Assembly: GCA_025526915.1 (NCBI GenBank)
Contig: JAHLKH010000126.1
Location: 1-64,000, forward strand
DNA: 64,000 bases
Source of the DNA: Entophlyctis helioformis
Taxonomy: Eukaryota > Chytridiomycota > Chytridiomycetes > Chytridiales > Chytriomycetaceae
Direction of reading: 5' to 3'
The notes below the pieces were generated by a model that had not been told where the DNA came from, ran no database searches, and saw nothing but the letters and a program-made list of their open reading frames with translations. A program made the translations under genes and the position numbers. Each line of letters begins with the position of its first letter. Within the stretch, counting starts at the first letter, position 1. Of this stretch, positions 1-10,893 are shown in pieces.

Positions 1-335
1 GTGGTGGTGGCCTTTTGTGAGTACTGCGTGAATATGCCATCGTCGCCCGATCCATGTCTTCTCAAATACAGCACTGGCAATGAACTCATGTAAACTAAGA
101 CCACCAGACCCTTAAACTGCCGTCCAAGTTGATACTGACGACTTCTGTCCACACTGCTTTGAATGTAGTCTTGTCAAGATTGCCCTTGTTGCCCAGCAGG
201 CCATATTCAAGCAGAGTGTGATGTCCAGCAGCCTTTTGGATCATGGAATACACCTAAGCCGGCTGCAGTCCCAGTGTCTGCTGCAGAACGCGACGTTGGT
301 TGTTGACAGAGTGAGGCCTCTGTTGCTGGATTTGC

Positions 336-1943
336 TCAACTTGCTGATCTGTTGTGCAGCTTGCACGAATGGAAGGGTTCAACACACTCTCTTAATTCGC
401 GTCTCCCGACATGCTTCCGACAATCCATTGAGGCCAACCCTGAGTCACAGTGTCATTTGCTTCTGTCTGCGTCTCCACAGCAGCACCGTCCAAGTCATTG
501 CAAACACCGACATGACAAGAATGATTGACAGCAGGATAGGTGAAAGACTGCTGACAGTGTGCCCATAGATGGTACTCAGAGACCGTCTTTTGCCAGCAAG
601 TCTGCATCTGTGGTATCGGATCCCACGATCTTGAAAGCAGGATGAATGTTGGCTATTTTGCTTGAAGCAGCGTCTTTGGTTGTGGGAGGGCCTGTGTGCA
701 GCTTCCAGTGTCAGCAGCATCGCTTACATCCAAATGCGAAACAGCAGCCACGTGTACATACATGGCCTCTGTATACCACAACGATATCCAACACCCCAAG
801 GAAGACACATGCCTGTGCCAGTTCCAACACATTGCAAGGAAGCTTCTGCAAAAAAACTGATATAGTGGCCCACTCATTCCCATGTTGTTACTAAAATTGC
901 TGCACAACAGCCAGATGTACGTCAGCATGAAACCACCAACATGTACACATCAATAGCAATGCTTACAAGTATCTTAAGGTACGAAGGCCGTATATTCCAG
1001 TGGGGATTGAGCCAGTCAACTGGTTGTTATCGATGTAGCTGCGTTGCAATTGGTAAGTGTCAAGTGGAGCAATTCTCAGCAAGGCTTCACTCACAGGTTC
1101 TGGAGGAGAGTTGCATTGCCTAAACGCTCTGGGATCATGCCGGAAAGCTGGTTGTAACTAAGACGGCTGCATTGAATGTGTTTAGCATCAGGCTCTTCTG
1201 CAGCAATAGCATGGCCGCATTGGTACTCACAGTGTCTGCAGGTAAACAAGGCTGGCAATACTATCTGGGATTGGCCCAGTCAGCTGGTTGTTGGCCAGGC
1301 TCCTTGTACATGACGGTTGTGAGTATCCGGTGATGAATCAGATGTATACAAACATCAGTGCATGACTTACAGAAATGCAAGGTCAGTCAAGTTGCCGAGA
1401 TTCGATGGGATTGGACCAGACAACTGGTTGTTGGCCAAGTTGCTGTCAGCAACATGATATTAGCATGGTTGACTTGAGCGCATCATGAATCAAGTAGAGC
1501 CAACACCTACATGTAGACCAGGTTCTCCATACTTCCCAGCCACAATGGGATAGGTCCCTTAATTGCGCAGTTTTGCAGATTGCTGCACATTAAAGAAGCA
1601 TCCATTGCAGGTCAGGCTTGTGTCTGAAAACCAAAAGTGCATCACAGAAGTGGGCCATACTTACAGGGACGTGAGTGCAGTCAATCTGCTCAAATTTGGA
1701 AATGGACCAGAATTGTGTCGGTTTACCGTGATACTAGAGTGTGCAAGATGGGTGTGCTGTGAGTTTCACTCATCCTATCAACTATAGATGAGAGTCATTG
1801 ATGGCTTACAGCTGCGTGACACGGTTGTTGGTGCAGTATACTGTATGCTCCAGAGACTCATCACAGCAAGTGCCAAAGATCGCGCCTGAGAAGAGTCCTG
1901 GAAAGGCAGCTGCGAGATTGATGCAGTCGGATATGAGACTCAT
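336..1943 (-). CDS. LRR receptor-like membrane protein, multi-exon
   Basis: Plant-type extracellular leucine-rich-repeat protein. The cap exon (1943..1810) carries a DC...CC...NRVTQL cap motif. One 69-nt exon (1733..1665) and five exactly 72-nt exons (1582..1511, 1442..1371, 1302..1231, 1165..1094, 1038..967) follow, each encoding one repeat such as NNQLTGPIPDSIASL and ending in the same codon phase. The next exon starts at 899 with another NxxGPL unit and Cys/Trp-rich residues. Further on, about 540-450, the same strand encodes a hydrophobic segment (SPILLSIILVMSVFAM) followed by WRRRQK, a membrane anchor with a positive inside flank. No kinase domain is seen, so it resembles receptor-like proteins rather than kinases. 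The signal peptide is probably in an unresolved upstream exon. The 3' end is uncertain: stops at 336 or 254 are both possible. The family is clear; ligand and role are unknown. Confidence 0.7.
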
Positions 1944-2484
1944 GCTGGCGGTTCAGTGAGCTTGATGAGTAGTCTTGGTCGGTTTGTCAGGAACCAGCAG
2001 TCGCGCGATTTCATAAGGACAATGCAAGACGTCAGCAGGTGCAGCAGAGCAGATAATGAATCAAGTGAGGCAGTGCTGTCCAAACGGCGAGACAGACGTT
2101 GCGTTTTGCATACTGCTGGCATGCCATTATGTCGAGTGGATGCTCTGCAGCAGCTGACTGGCACAGACGCTGCTGATACACGCGGTTTCCATGCCATGCC
2201 ATGTGGTTGAGAAGCGAACATGGCTCACGCGAAACAGAACCATGGCCCACACAGCATGGCATGGAATGCGTCGCATTGGCAGAGAGCGCAGTGACCCCAA
2301 CAGCTTCAAACAGGCAGACCAGTCTACAGTTGGAGCATGCGGCAGCCGCCTCACACAGCACCAGCCAAACGCGACACACCTGGAGCCACTCACCTGTTTG
2401 CAGGACAACGGCACTTTGCTATTGTCAATGATTCCAGCTCGGATGGTCTCTGCTTTCAATGCAAAACGCACACAAGAGCCACAA
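1944..2484. other. Spacer without a convincing gene
   Basis: Lies between the LRR gene start and the AlkB relic. Several open frames exist on both strands but none shows a recognisable domain or consistent splice sites. It may hold the signal-peptide exon and promoter of the LRR gene; I could not identify either. Confidence 0.4.
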
Positions 2485-3130
2485 CGCGAAGCCACAGATC
2501 TCAGTCGCGCGAGCTGGGCCACTGAACACAATGAGAAGCGTTGACAGGGTGCCATCCACCACAAGCAGCACGCCGTGGAATGTCCGTCATGCAGACCCAG
2601 CCATCATCAGTACATTGCCGCTCTGCAGCAGCAGTCCCACAGGCATCTCGTCGCAAGTCTCGCATCCAAACAGCAGGTCGGCATCCAGCCCCACAGAGAC
2701 ACTGACGAGCGGGCAGTCCATGCTGATCTCGCTGCGGCCCTGGTGCGCCATGAGAGTTCGCCAGGATGGCACAGGCTGGCAATGCCTGCTTCTGGTCGCC
2801 ATGGGTCGGCTGTGCATCCAGTGAGCAGTGTGAGAATAGCCACCACGGCATGTGCCATGGATGCAGTGAGGGACGGAAAGGGCGGTCGGCGGTCCAAGGA
2901 CGCACGACTTGGTCGTCCAGAGGCACTGGCATCCAAGTGCGATCCATCGCAGACGCAGCATGGCAGCTGTTGCCGCCACTGGCTCAGTTGATCTCATGGC
3001 GACTGTTGGCGGATCTGTGAGCAGAGCTGTGTTGCTGCTGTCGCTCTTGTCGTGCTTGCCATGAGCGTCATCGTTGCTGTATGGCTGTGTATCTGTGCTG
3101 GCGGGCTGTGCGACACTGCAGCATGCATGG
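2485..3130 (-). pseudogene. Decayed AlkB/ALKBH1-like dioxygenase
   Basis: Remnant of a 2-oxoglutarate/Fe(II) dioxygenase of the AlkB (ALKBH1/Ofd2-like) family, which demethylates nucleic acids. Recognisable pieces in order on the minus strand are LRWIALGCQCLWTTK, PPFPSLTASMA, PEAGIASLCHPGE, TLMAHQGRSEISMDCPLVSV, GLDADLLFGCETCDEMPVGL, QSGNVLMMAGSA and FHGVLLVVDGTL. Defects seen: a 1-bp loss between HPGE and TLMAHQ changes frame, an in-frame TGA sits between GSA and RTFHGV, and the iron-ligand motif HxD reads HQG (Asp to Gly). Part of the gap between PPFPSL and PEAGI may be a short intron. The family is recognised with good confidence; with frame breaks plus loss of an iron ligand it cannot be a normal enzyme. 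Its 5' side abuts the divergent ankyrin gene at 3253. Confidence 0.72.
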
Positions 3131-3252
3131 CAGTGTGCGACCTGTGAAGGCAGCAGGTGCACTGGCTGCAGCATCACCACCAGACACGCTGCACGACGCT
3201 CGCTTGTCGCACATCTCGGCATCGCATCGCATCGCATCGCAGATCAGCCGCA

Positions 3253-4611
3253 ATGAGCCAAGTGATGCCAGCGAGCGGCAATGCAAGCAACAAGCGACTG
3301 GGCAGCAGCAGCAGCAGCGACACTATGGACAGCCAGACTCTGCACGACACGGTGGCTGCTGTGAACGACGCTCTTGTGGCTGCTGGCCGCACAGACCTCG
3401 TGCCTCGCCTCGCTGCTCTTGTGCGTCTCCTGCCACTGCACCTGCACCAACAGCCGCCTGTCGAGCAGCCGCTGCAACTGCCTCAGCCGTGCCCTGTGGA
3501 TGCCGCTGTCACTGCCAGCCCGCCAGGCAGCCGCTACACCGAGGCTGCCCGGCTGCAGGCTGGCCGTGCCGTCAAGGCAACCGACTGGTGGACGCTGTAT
3601 CCGCACGAGCTGCAAGCCAAGATCCTGGTGCACGCCGGCCCGCTCACTCAGCTGCTGTGCGGCCATCTCGATGTCGCCAAGATGGACGACACTGCCAAGC
3701 GAGCGCTGTGGGTCGATGCCTTCAAGCAGGACTGGCAGGGAGATCTGAGCCTGCTCCCGGACGCCGATCTGAATCTCAAGGACTTTGCGCACGTCAGCAG
3801 CCGCAGCATGTATCATCGGCTGTGGGCACGCTTTCCCTATGACGACTTGTATGACAACTCCTCTGACGACAAACGCAATGGGCTGTGCACGATCCCGATG
3901 CGGCACATGTGGCTCGACAGCCTTCCGCTCTTGCCACACGAACTCCTCGCCAACGTTGCCGTCAAAGGCGATCACGCGTTCCTCGAGTTCATGCTGGACA
4001 ACAACCTCATCCCACTGGAGCTTGCTGGCTCAGTATGCCGTATTGACTATGCTGCATGCTCTGGATCTCTCGGTGTCATCAAGATGCTGTTGGCCAGAGG
4101 CGCGAGTGCGACATCAGAGGCCATGGACAATGGAGCGGAGTTTGGCCATTTGGACACGGTCAAGTGGCTGCATGCCAACCGGACGGAGGGTTGCACCGTA
4201 CAAGCCATGGACAATGCTGTAGCGAATGGACATCTGCATGTCGTGCAATGGCTGCATGAGCACCGCACAGAGGGATGCACGACTTAGGCGATGAACTGGG
4301 CAGCACAGAACGGCCATCTCAATCTTGTCAAGTGGCTGCATGAGCAGCGGGCGGAAGGATGCACGACTTTGGCGATAGATCTAGCTGCCGAGAATGGTCA
4401 TTTGGAGATTGTGCAGTGGCTGCACGAGCACCGCACAGAGGGATTTACGTTCCTGGCCATTACTGATGCTGCAAATGACGACATTGCACGGCTTCTCGCC
4501 CAATCGCTGACAGCGCAACAGCGCACTGCTTTGGTTCGTGATGCTGTTAGAGAAGGCGTGCTGAACTTTGAGCGTCGTCTTGCCAGTCTGTTGAACGAGT
4601 CTGATGAATGA
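3253..4611 (+). pseudogene. F-box-like/ankyrin paralogue 1, one nonsense codon
   Basis: Member of the local ankyrin family. Start ATG at 3253 (MSQVMPASGNASNKRLG). Order: Ser/Leu-rich N-terminus, conserved domain (YPHELQAKILVHAGPLTQLL, LWVDAFKQDWQGDLSLLP, SSRSMYHRL, IPMRHMWLDSL), then 27-residue ankyrin-like units (GHLHVVQWLHEHRTEGCTT) and a helical tail ending LNESDE. A TAG at 4285-4287 interrupts the frame exactly where paralogues read CAG (CTTQAMN). The same frame then continues intact for 108 codons to 4611. So it is either a very young nonsense allele, a readthrough product, or a sequence error; the upstream part alone would still encode the N-terminal domain and the first repeats. The divergent neighbour is the AlkB relic. 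Target and function are unknown; F-box-like is inferred from the LP-E-IL pattern. Confidence 0.75.
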
Positions 4612-5071
4612 ACGGTTTGACTTGTGTTTGATCACCGATGTCCATACTTGGGAGGCTGTCTGTACGATCGTCAGTGTGGAGCAAGCGAGAAACGCGACCA
4701 GCAACACGATCCTTGCCACAGCCATCATCCACGTCATGCATGTCAAGCGATGCATTCAGCACATTCATCCCACAACCAGCCGTTGCTGTGACAACAGATC
4801 TTTGAAAACCATCTCTGGCAGACTCTGCATATCGAGGGCCGAAGAGACAGGGTTATCAATGCGACATTCACTCGAATTCAAACCCCCTGTCTCGACATTC
4901 GCCTTCTCTTTTGGTCGTTTCTGTTTTGCTTGTCTCGTGTCCGTCTGCCAGCCACCATGCTCTCTCCTCATGAGCAGCTCGCATGCAATGCCCTGACAGT
5001 CTGTCCCTCTCAAGGCTTCATCTGTCCTGCGACTGCCTGGCGACGCCTTGCATTTGAACAAGATCACTTTA
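4612..5071. other. Intergenic spacer between convergent ankyrin genes
   Basis: Convergent spacer between the 3' ends of ankyrin paralogues 1 and 2. I see no domain-bearing frame, no tRNA and no transposon end in it. Confidence 0.5.
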
Positions 5072-6934
5072 TTAGGCAGTAGCTGTCGCTCTCTTCTTGG
5101 AAACAACATGCTTAAGACGTTCAGCAAGAATGGGATATCCACCTTTACGTCTGGCCTTTCGAAGCAACTCCATTGCACGCGCAAGAGACAGGCTGTCCAA
5201 CAAAAACTCGATAATGGCGTCATCCTTGGCTCCACGGAGTGTCTTGAACGTCAAGGGGCAACCGACGCGGCCAGGAAGCGCACCACATCCATATGCCCAT
5301 AAAAGGCTGCCTCCTTGATGGCGTTTGGAGAGCATCCTTCAGTGCGGTTGGCATGCAGAAACTGCACGATTTCCAGATGGCCATATGCTGCTGCGCTATC
5401 CATCGCACCTTTTGTGCATCCTTCGGTGCGGTTGGCATGCAGAAACTGCACGATTTCTAGATGCCCTTCACCAGCTGCCAAATCCATCGCATCTGTCGTG
5501 CATCCTTCGGTGCGGTTGGCATGCAGGAACTGCACAATGTCGAGGTAGCCGTGCATGGCTGCGCTATCCATCGCCAATGCCGTGCATCCTTCGGTGCGGT
5601 TGGCATGCAGGAACCGCACAATGTCGAGGTGGCCGTTCAAGGCTGCACGATCCATCGCCTTTGGCGTGCATCCTTCCGTCCGGTTGGCATGAAGCCACTG
5701 GATGATATGCAGAAAGCCTTGACCTGCCGCAAAAAACATGGCATTTTCCGAGCACGACGTGTTGCCTGAATCGTGCAGCATCTGCAGAATGTCGAGGTGG
5801 CCAAACCAAGCAGCTGTATCCATCGCCATGGATCCATCATAACTCTTGAACTTCTGAGATCACGCCGTGGTGCGCAACAAGATGCTTGAGGAGTCCCGCG
5901 AAACCAAACCTGATCGCCTTCCAGCCAAGAGCGATCGGGTGCGAGAAGTCGATGAGATCGAACCAGCAGTTGCGCATGGGGATGTGGTAGAGACGAGGCA
6001 ATATGAAGAGATCGGACTCGCCAGGCATGTCGGTCTCGTAGTGATTGCGAAGAGCAGCATTGTCGTCGTCGTCGTCGTCGTCGTCTTCGTCGTCGTCTTC
6101 GTCTTCGTCTTCGTCTTCGTCGTCTTCGTAGTCGTCGTAGTCATCGTCGTCTTCGTCGTCTTCGTCGTCGTCTGCGCTGGCTTGGCATGGAAAGCGAATG
6201 CACAGACGGTCGTACATGGACCGAGAGACAGACAGTGACCGCATGCTGACAGAAGGGCTACTCTCGTCGTCATCAACCTCGCCAGGATAGAGATTGACAT
6301 CGGGCAGCAGATCGAGGTCGCCTTGCCAGTCTTGGGCGATGACATCGGTCCACAGCGCCTCGACGGTCGCATCGTCCAGGCTGATGTTGTCGCCGAGCAG
6401 GTCGTTGACGAAGAGCGTGAGCGGGCCGGCTGCCTTGAGAATCATGAGCTGGATCTCGTATGGGAGCGTGTCCCATCGGCTCGCGTCTGGATCGATGCCG
6501 ACGAGAACGAGCAGGCGGCGACGGACAGTGGCCGGCATCCAGTCCCACCAGCTCTGGCCAGGCAGCAGCTCACGAGGTGGAGGAGGAGCGACGACGACGG
6601 CCGCAGATGGCTGAGGAGGAGCAGCGAGTGGTGTTGGGACTGTCGAGACAGCCAGCGAGTCGTACAGAGCAGCGAGGGCAGCAGCGACGGTCTGGTATGC
6701 GGCAATGGCAGAGTGGACAGCGGCGGCTGCATCAGACACGGCGCTGGCTGTCGGTGACGCAGCAGCAGTCGCAGTCTTGACGGCCGAGTCGGCAGCGGCA
6801 GCGGCAGCCTGTGCAGCGAGTGCAGCCTGCGTGACGGCAGCAGCAGCCGAGGCGAGCAGACTTGCGGCTGTTGGTGGTGGTGGTGGTGCCGTGGCAGCAG
6901 GCGGCTGCTTGATGTTGCGTCGCTTGCTGGGCAT
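5072..6934 (-). pseudogene. F-box-like/ankyrin paralogue 2, two frameshifts
   Basis: Start ATG at 6934 (MPSKRRNIKQPPAA). Layout: basic start, long Ala/Pro-rich stretch, conserved domain (LPYEIQLMILKAAGPLTLFV, LWTDVIAQDWQGDLDLLP, SRSMYDRLCIRFP), an Asp/Glu-rich tract encoded by a GTC/TTC repeat, IPMRNCWFDLIDFSHPIAL, then a run of units such as GHLEIVQFLHANRTEGCT and a helical tail ending KKRATATA. The frame is lost twice by one base: near 5840-5870 (frame ends VQEL, repeats resume at SMAMDTAAWFGHLD) and near 5250-5290 (ends FLAASVAP, tail resumes LTFKTLRGAKDD). Alignment with the paralogue at 59.4-60.8 kb supports a single ancestral gene. Either a pseudogene or two 1-bp assembly errors. Confidence 0.72.
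6061..6172. repeat. GTC/TTC trinucleotide repeat coding for Asp/Glu
   Basis: Imperfect (GTC)n/(TTC)n tract that reads as an acidic Asp/Glu run in ankyrin paralogue 2 on the minus strand. The other family members have no comparable acidic tract at this point, so it is a copy-specific expansion. Confidence 0.85.
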
Positions 6935-7359
6935 GTCGCTGTGCTGCTCAGTTGGTCGGTCGGTCGGTCGGTTGGTCTGTTGGCGGCAAAGCGCGATGCT
7001 CGACGCGTGTCGCGACGACGCGATGAGATGGCGAGCCACTCGAGCATCTGCCAACAGAGCAGCGACCGTGACGACAGATGTGCAGTGTAAGCCGAGTATC
7101 GAGTCTGCTGCAGGGCCGTGATCACATGGAAACTGCTGCCGTTGAATGCTCCTGCACAGGCCGCTGTTGAGGGTCTTGCAGTGAGTGTCTGGCGGCTGGC
7201 TGGCGGCGATGGTCGTCATCTGATGTTGGATGTGATGCGCTGGATGCACATGCAGATGTGCTCTGTGCGACGCCTGTGAGGCCAGTGGCGATGCTTGTTC
7301 TGGCTGTGCACCAACTGGCACAGGCTGACAGCCAGATGCAGCAAGTGGCCGAGTGCTGT

Positions 7360-7480
7360 CGCTGCTTATCGCTCATCTCAGCATCGCATCAAAGATCTGT
7401 CGCAATGAGCCAAGTGATGCCAGCGAGTGACGACTGGGCAACAGCAGCGACAGCGACGGCAGCAGCGACAGCAGAGAACA
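7360..7480 (+). pseudogene. Orphan 5' end of an ankyrin-family gene
   Basis: About 110 nt closely matching the 5' end of the gene at 3253: the CATCGCATC-type leader, then CGCAATGAGCCAAGTGATGC with the same start codon and residues MSQVMPAS, then a related GACTGGGCAACAGCAGC stretch. After about 10 codons the similarity ends and no conserved domain or repeats follow. It sits between the divergent start of paralogue 2 and the gene at 7577. Best read as a relic left by deletion or a partial duplication of a promoter/start region. Whether it still drives transcription cannot be judged. Confidence 0.65.
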
Positions 7481-7576
7481 TTAATGAAAGGTGTCTCCAC
7501 ACGCACATCGTGGATCTGACCCAGCACGCCAATCTCGTCCAAACATCCGCAAACAAACAACACATCACCACACACG

Positions 7577-7643
7577 ATGGTCAAGACAAGTACGGCGAGG
7601 CTCGTTGCCATGTGCAAGTGTCGGCCGCAATGACTGACACAGA

Positions 7644-7696
<53 letters not shown>

Positions 7697-10600
7697 GCTC
7701 TGTCGACGACGGTATGCCCAGCACAAGCGTCGAGCACCAGTGCACCGCCAATGCCATTCGATCCGACCGTCTACGATCCGATGGAAGCCGACCGGTTCCG
7801 CAAGCTCAAATGGCAAGCCGCCGGTGTCGCACCAGCCCCACAGCTGATAGCTAACGAACCAAAGAATGCACCAATACTGACATGACGGTGGTGGTGCAGG
7901 TTGCCGCCGCTGGCGGATACGGCACGGGTGGCACGGTTGGTGGTGCCCAAGCGCAGGGATCCGTACATTTACACCCGCGAGCCGGCCCACAAGAACAGCA
8001 AGGCGGGGTCAGACGCCAAAGCATTCAAAGCCAAAGGTGTGTATGTGTATGTGTGTGTGTGTGCATGGCATAGCATGGGGATCGGATGACAGTCTGGCTT
8101 ATCGCCGTGGGTGTGCGGTAGGCGGCGACCGGTTTCCGCTGGACGATATCCTGGAATCAACGGCATGGAAGAAACGGCTCATGGTACGCCAGTTGCATAG
8201 TGTGCGGGCTGGCTGGCTGGCACGAGCAGTAGCAACTGACCGCAGAATGTGGGATAGGTGAACCCGCGCACGAGGTTCATGCTGCAGCTGAGCGATGTGG
8301 CCAAGACACGCCGGCGGTTTGAAGACTTTATACAGGGCAACTCGGAGATGAATGCGTCGGCGGTGGACTGGGGACTGGTCAAGACGCTGAGCAAGGAAGC
8401 CAAGTTTTGCCGGTACATTGGACAGCTGGAGCGGCGTGGCTTGTAAGTGGCTGTGCATCTGTGCCCTCCGGAGGGCTGGACGTGGCGTGGCGTGGCGTGG
8501 CTGACGCGGTTTGCAGGGAACGCAAGTCGTCGAGCGAGGAGATGGACCAAGACGGATCGGCAGACAGTGCTGAACGCAAGACAGGCGGCAATGGTCAGGA
8601 TGGAAGCGATGGTGACGACGACGCGGGAGCCGGCGACGGTGGCGGTGATGGCGGCGAGCCGAGACGGTCGGGCCGCGGCGCAGGATCGCCAAGCAAAGGG
8701 GCGGGCACCAGCAACTGGCAATCCAAGCCAGGCAGCCAGCGCGGCCGTGGCGCGGGCGGTGCACCATCGCCGCCGACCAGCATGATGGCGGGAGGCATGA
8801 CATCAAGCAAGCCCCCCTTGTCCATGTCGCGGTCTGGCCGATACACAACTAGCCAGCAGGCATCATCTCGCGGCACACCCTCACACGCAGGAAACGGTGG
8901 CGGTGGCGGCGGCAAGAAGAAACACAAGGACGGATCAAGAGGCCACGGAGCATCATCAATGGCACATGGCGACCACGGCGCAGGAGCCGGTGGGGGCGTG
9001 ACTGGCGCTAATGGAGCGACGCTTCGCAAACGCAACGACTCGCTACACAACATGCGCGAGTATATAGACGGCAGCGTGTTTCGTCCCAAGCGCAAGGGCG
9101 AGCTGGCGATCCGACGGTACACTGAGGAGATTGAGACGGATCACTCGTACGGCCGGCCGGCTGAGCTCAAAGACGTGAGGAGCTGCCTTGGTTGCCGTTG
9201 CCGATGGATCGTGCTGGCAGTCTAACGACCGACTCTCTGACTGACTGGCTGGCTGACTGACTGACTGATCGGCATGCGCAGAACGAGGGCGACGAGTTCA
9301 ACAGAACGTTCAAGGAAATGTACGGGCTGGGCGAGACGGTCAAGGAGAAGGTGGTGCAGATGAAGATTGACAAGGAGAACTTTAACATTCCGCGAACGAT
9401 TGTAAGTGGCTGGGTTGCAGATCACCAGCAGCAGCAGCAGCGCGACAGCCAGACAGACAAAGAGCTGATCCATGCACGCATGGTTGCTGGCGACAGGCGG
9501 CCGCGATCGAAGCCGTGCAACACGAGGCAGTGCAGCAGCGACTGAGTCGACGCGCCGCATCAAAGTCTGGTGCAGCCGGGCAGTCCGGTGCACGCCAAGA
9601 GGTACAGCCGCCTTGCTCCTCATCTCATCCTCCATCAACGCCACTGGCTGACCCTCGCACACGGCGCAGAGCCCGACGACTGTTGCGCACACCGAGTTTC
9701 TCCAGAGCCGCAAGATGCTGCACAAGGCACTCACGGACACGCTCGAAGAACGCAAGCAGGACAGACTGCTCGCGACAGAGAGCGTCGACACGGCGCTGCC
9801 CATCATTGACATGGTCGTCAGCGACGCGCGCAAGCATGCCCGCGCGTCAAAGTCGCAAAGCGGCCCGGCATGGGAGAGTGTTGTTCCGTATCTCTGGTAC
9901 ACACACCGCATGGCATAGCATCGCATTTCAACACATGCAGCAGTCGCAGTCTGTCTCACATGCATGCCTTGCCAGGTTCAAGGACGCCGCCGATCTCGTC
10001 AAGGCCGACAAAGTGGCGCGCGAGACGGAGGCGCGGTTTGCCATGCCGCCCATAGCGCACGGCCTGCAGGCGGGACCCGGCACGTCGGGACTGCCTCCGC
10101 CACCGTCGTCGTCGTCAGCCGCCGCCGCCGCAGCAGCAGCAGCAGCAGGTGGAGTGGGAGGATCAAGCGGAGCAGGGGTACCCACACAGTTTGCACCGTT
10201 GCCGTCGGGCTTTGCCAACACGCGCGGCCACCGGCTCTCGTGCTTTGCGAAATCCGGGCTGGATCCGTCGAATATGGCGGCTGGAGCCTTGTCTGGTGCA
10301 CGACGCGACAAAGGCATGCACGGGCAAGGGAGTGGGCTGGGGTCTTCGGGGACGCCGGCTGGTCTGATAGGCGGCCCAGCCTCTGCGGCATCAGCGTTGA
10401 TCGCCACGCCGTCAGGTCCATCGGCGGGTATTGGTGCTTCAGTAGGAGCATCAGCGACGGCAGGCGGCCAAGGCATGAGCGGGAGCACCAGTATCTCTGG
10501 CGGCGTCAATGCTGGCGGTGGTGGTGGTGGTGGTGGTGGTGGTGGACTGGCAGACCGGCCAGACGACATTGCGGTTGTTCGCGACATGTTTGCTGCTGCG

Positions 10601-10795
10601 TGGCGGGAACGCAAGATTGGCGAGGTGTCGGAGCTGGCGTCCATGGTCGGGATGCCTGGCTTCAATCCGCTGCAAATGCCCGTGCTGGGCGGCCATGGCA
10701 GCACGGGGCACGGACACGTGTCTGCACTCGCGTTCCCGCCAATTGATCCCTCTGGACGCCGTGGCACGATCCGGCAGTCTGTTCGTTTCTACTAA
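7577..10795 (+). CDS. Uncharacterised low-complexity protein, about nine exons
   Basis: I do not recognise a family. Likely exon 1 is 7577..7589 (MVKT) and exon 2 starts at 7722, in matching phase. Later exons read KRRDPYIYTREPAHKNSKAG, GDRFPLDDILESTAWKKRLM, NPRTRFMLQLSDVAKTRRRF, a Gly/Ser/Asp-rich block, FRPKRKGELAIRRYTEEIET, EGDEFNRTFKEMYGLGETVK, EFLQSRKMLHKALTDTLEER, then poly-Ala and poly-Gly stretches and the end TIRQSVRFY. Donors and acceptors (for example GTAAGTG at about 9400) support the joins from 7.9 kb on; the exon 2 to 3 join is not settled. Ordered charged segments separated by disordered Gly/Ala/Ser-rich linkers suggest a scaffold or nuclear protein, but that is a guess. It is convergent with the citrate synthase gene, 98 bp apart; an AATAAG follows the stop. 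Confidence 0.65.
7641..7694. repeat. (AC)n microsatellite in intron 1
   Basis: Nearly pure AC dinucleotide tract of about 50 bp lying in the proposed first intron of the gene starting at 7577. Confidence 0.95.
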
Positions 10796-10893
10796 ACGCG
10801 GCAATAAGAGTGCAAGATATTCAATGGATGCAATGGATGCAAAGTGCCGCGAATGATGGCAACGGTGCTTGGTGAGGGCGACGGTGGCCAGAA

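Noticed and set aside
5251..5829. 81-bp repeat array as a CRISPR or minisatellite
   Set aside because: The periodic units translate into the 27-residue ankyrin-like repeats of a coding gene; there are no spacers.
5836..5870. Short intron to explain the frame break in ankyrin paralogue 2
   Set aside because: The two frames are offset by one base with no GT...AG pair of intron length between them; an indel fits better.
9928..10767. Long minus-strand frame rich in Pro/Ala opposite the gene at 7577-10795
   Set aside because: It mirrors the Gly/Ala-rich codons of the plus-strand gene; only the plus strand shows consistent splice sites and phases.
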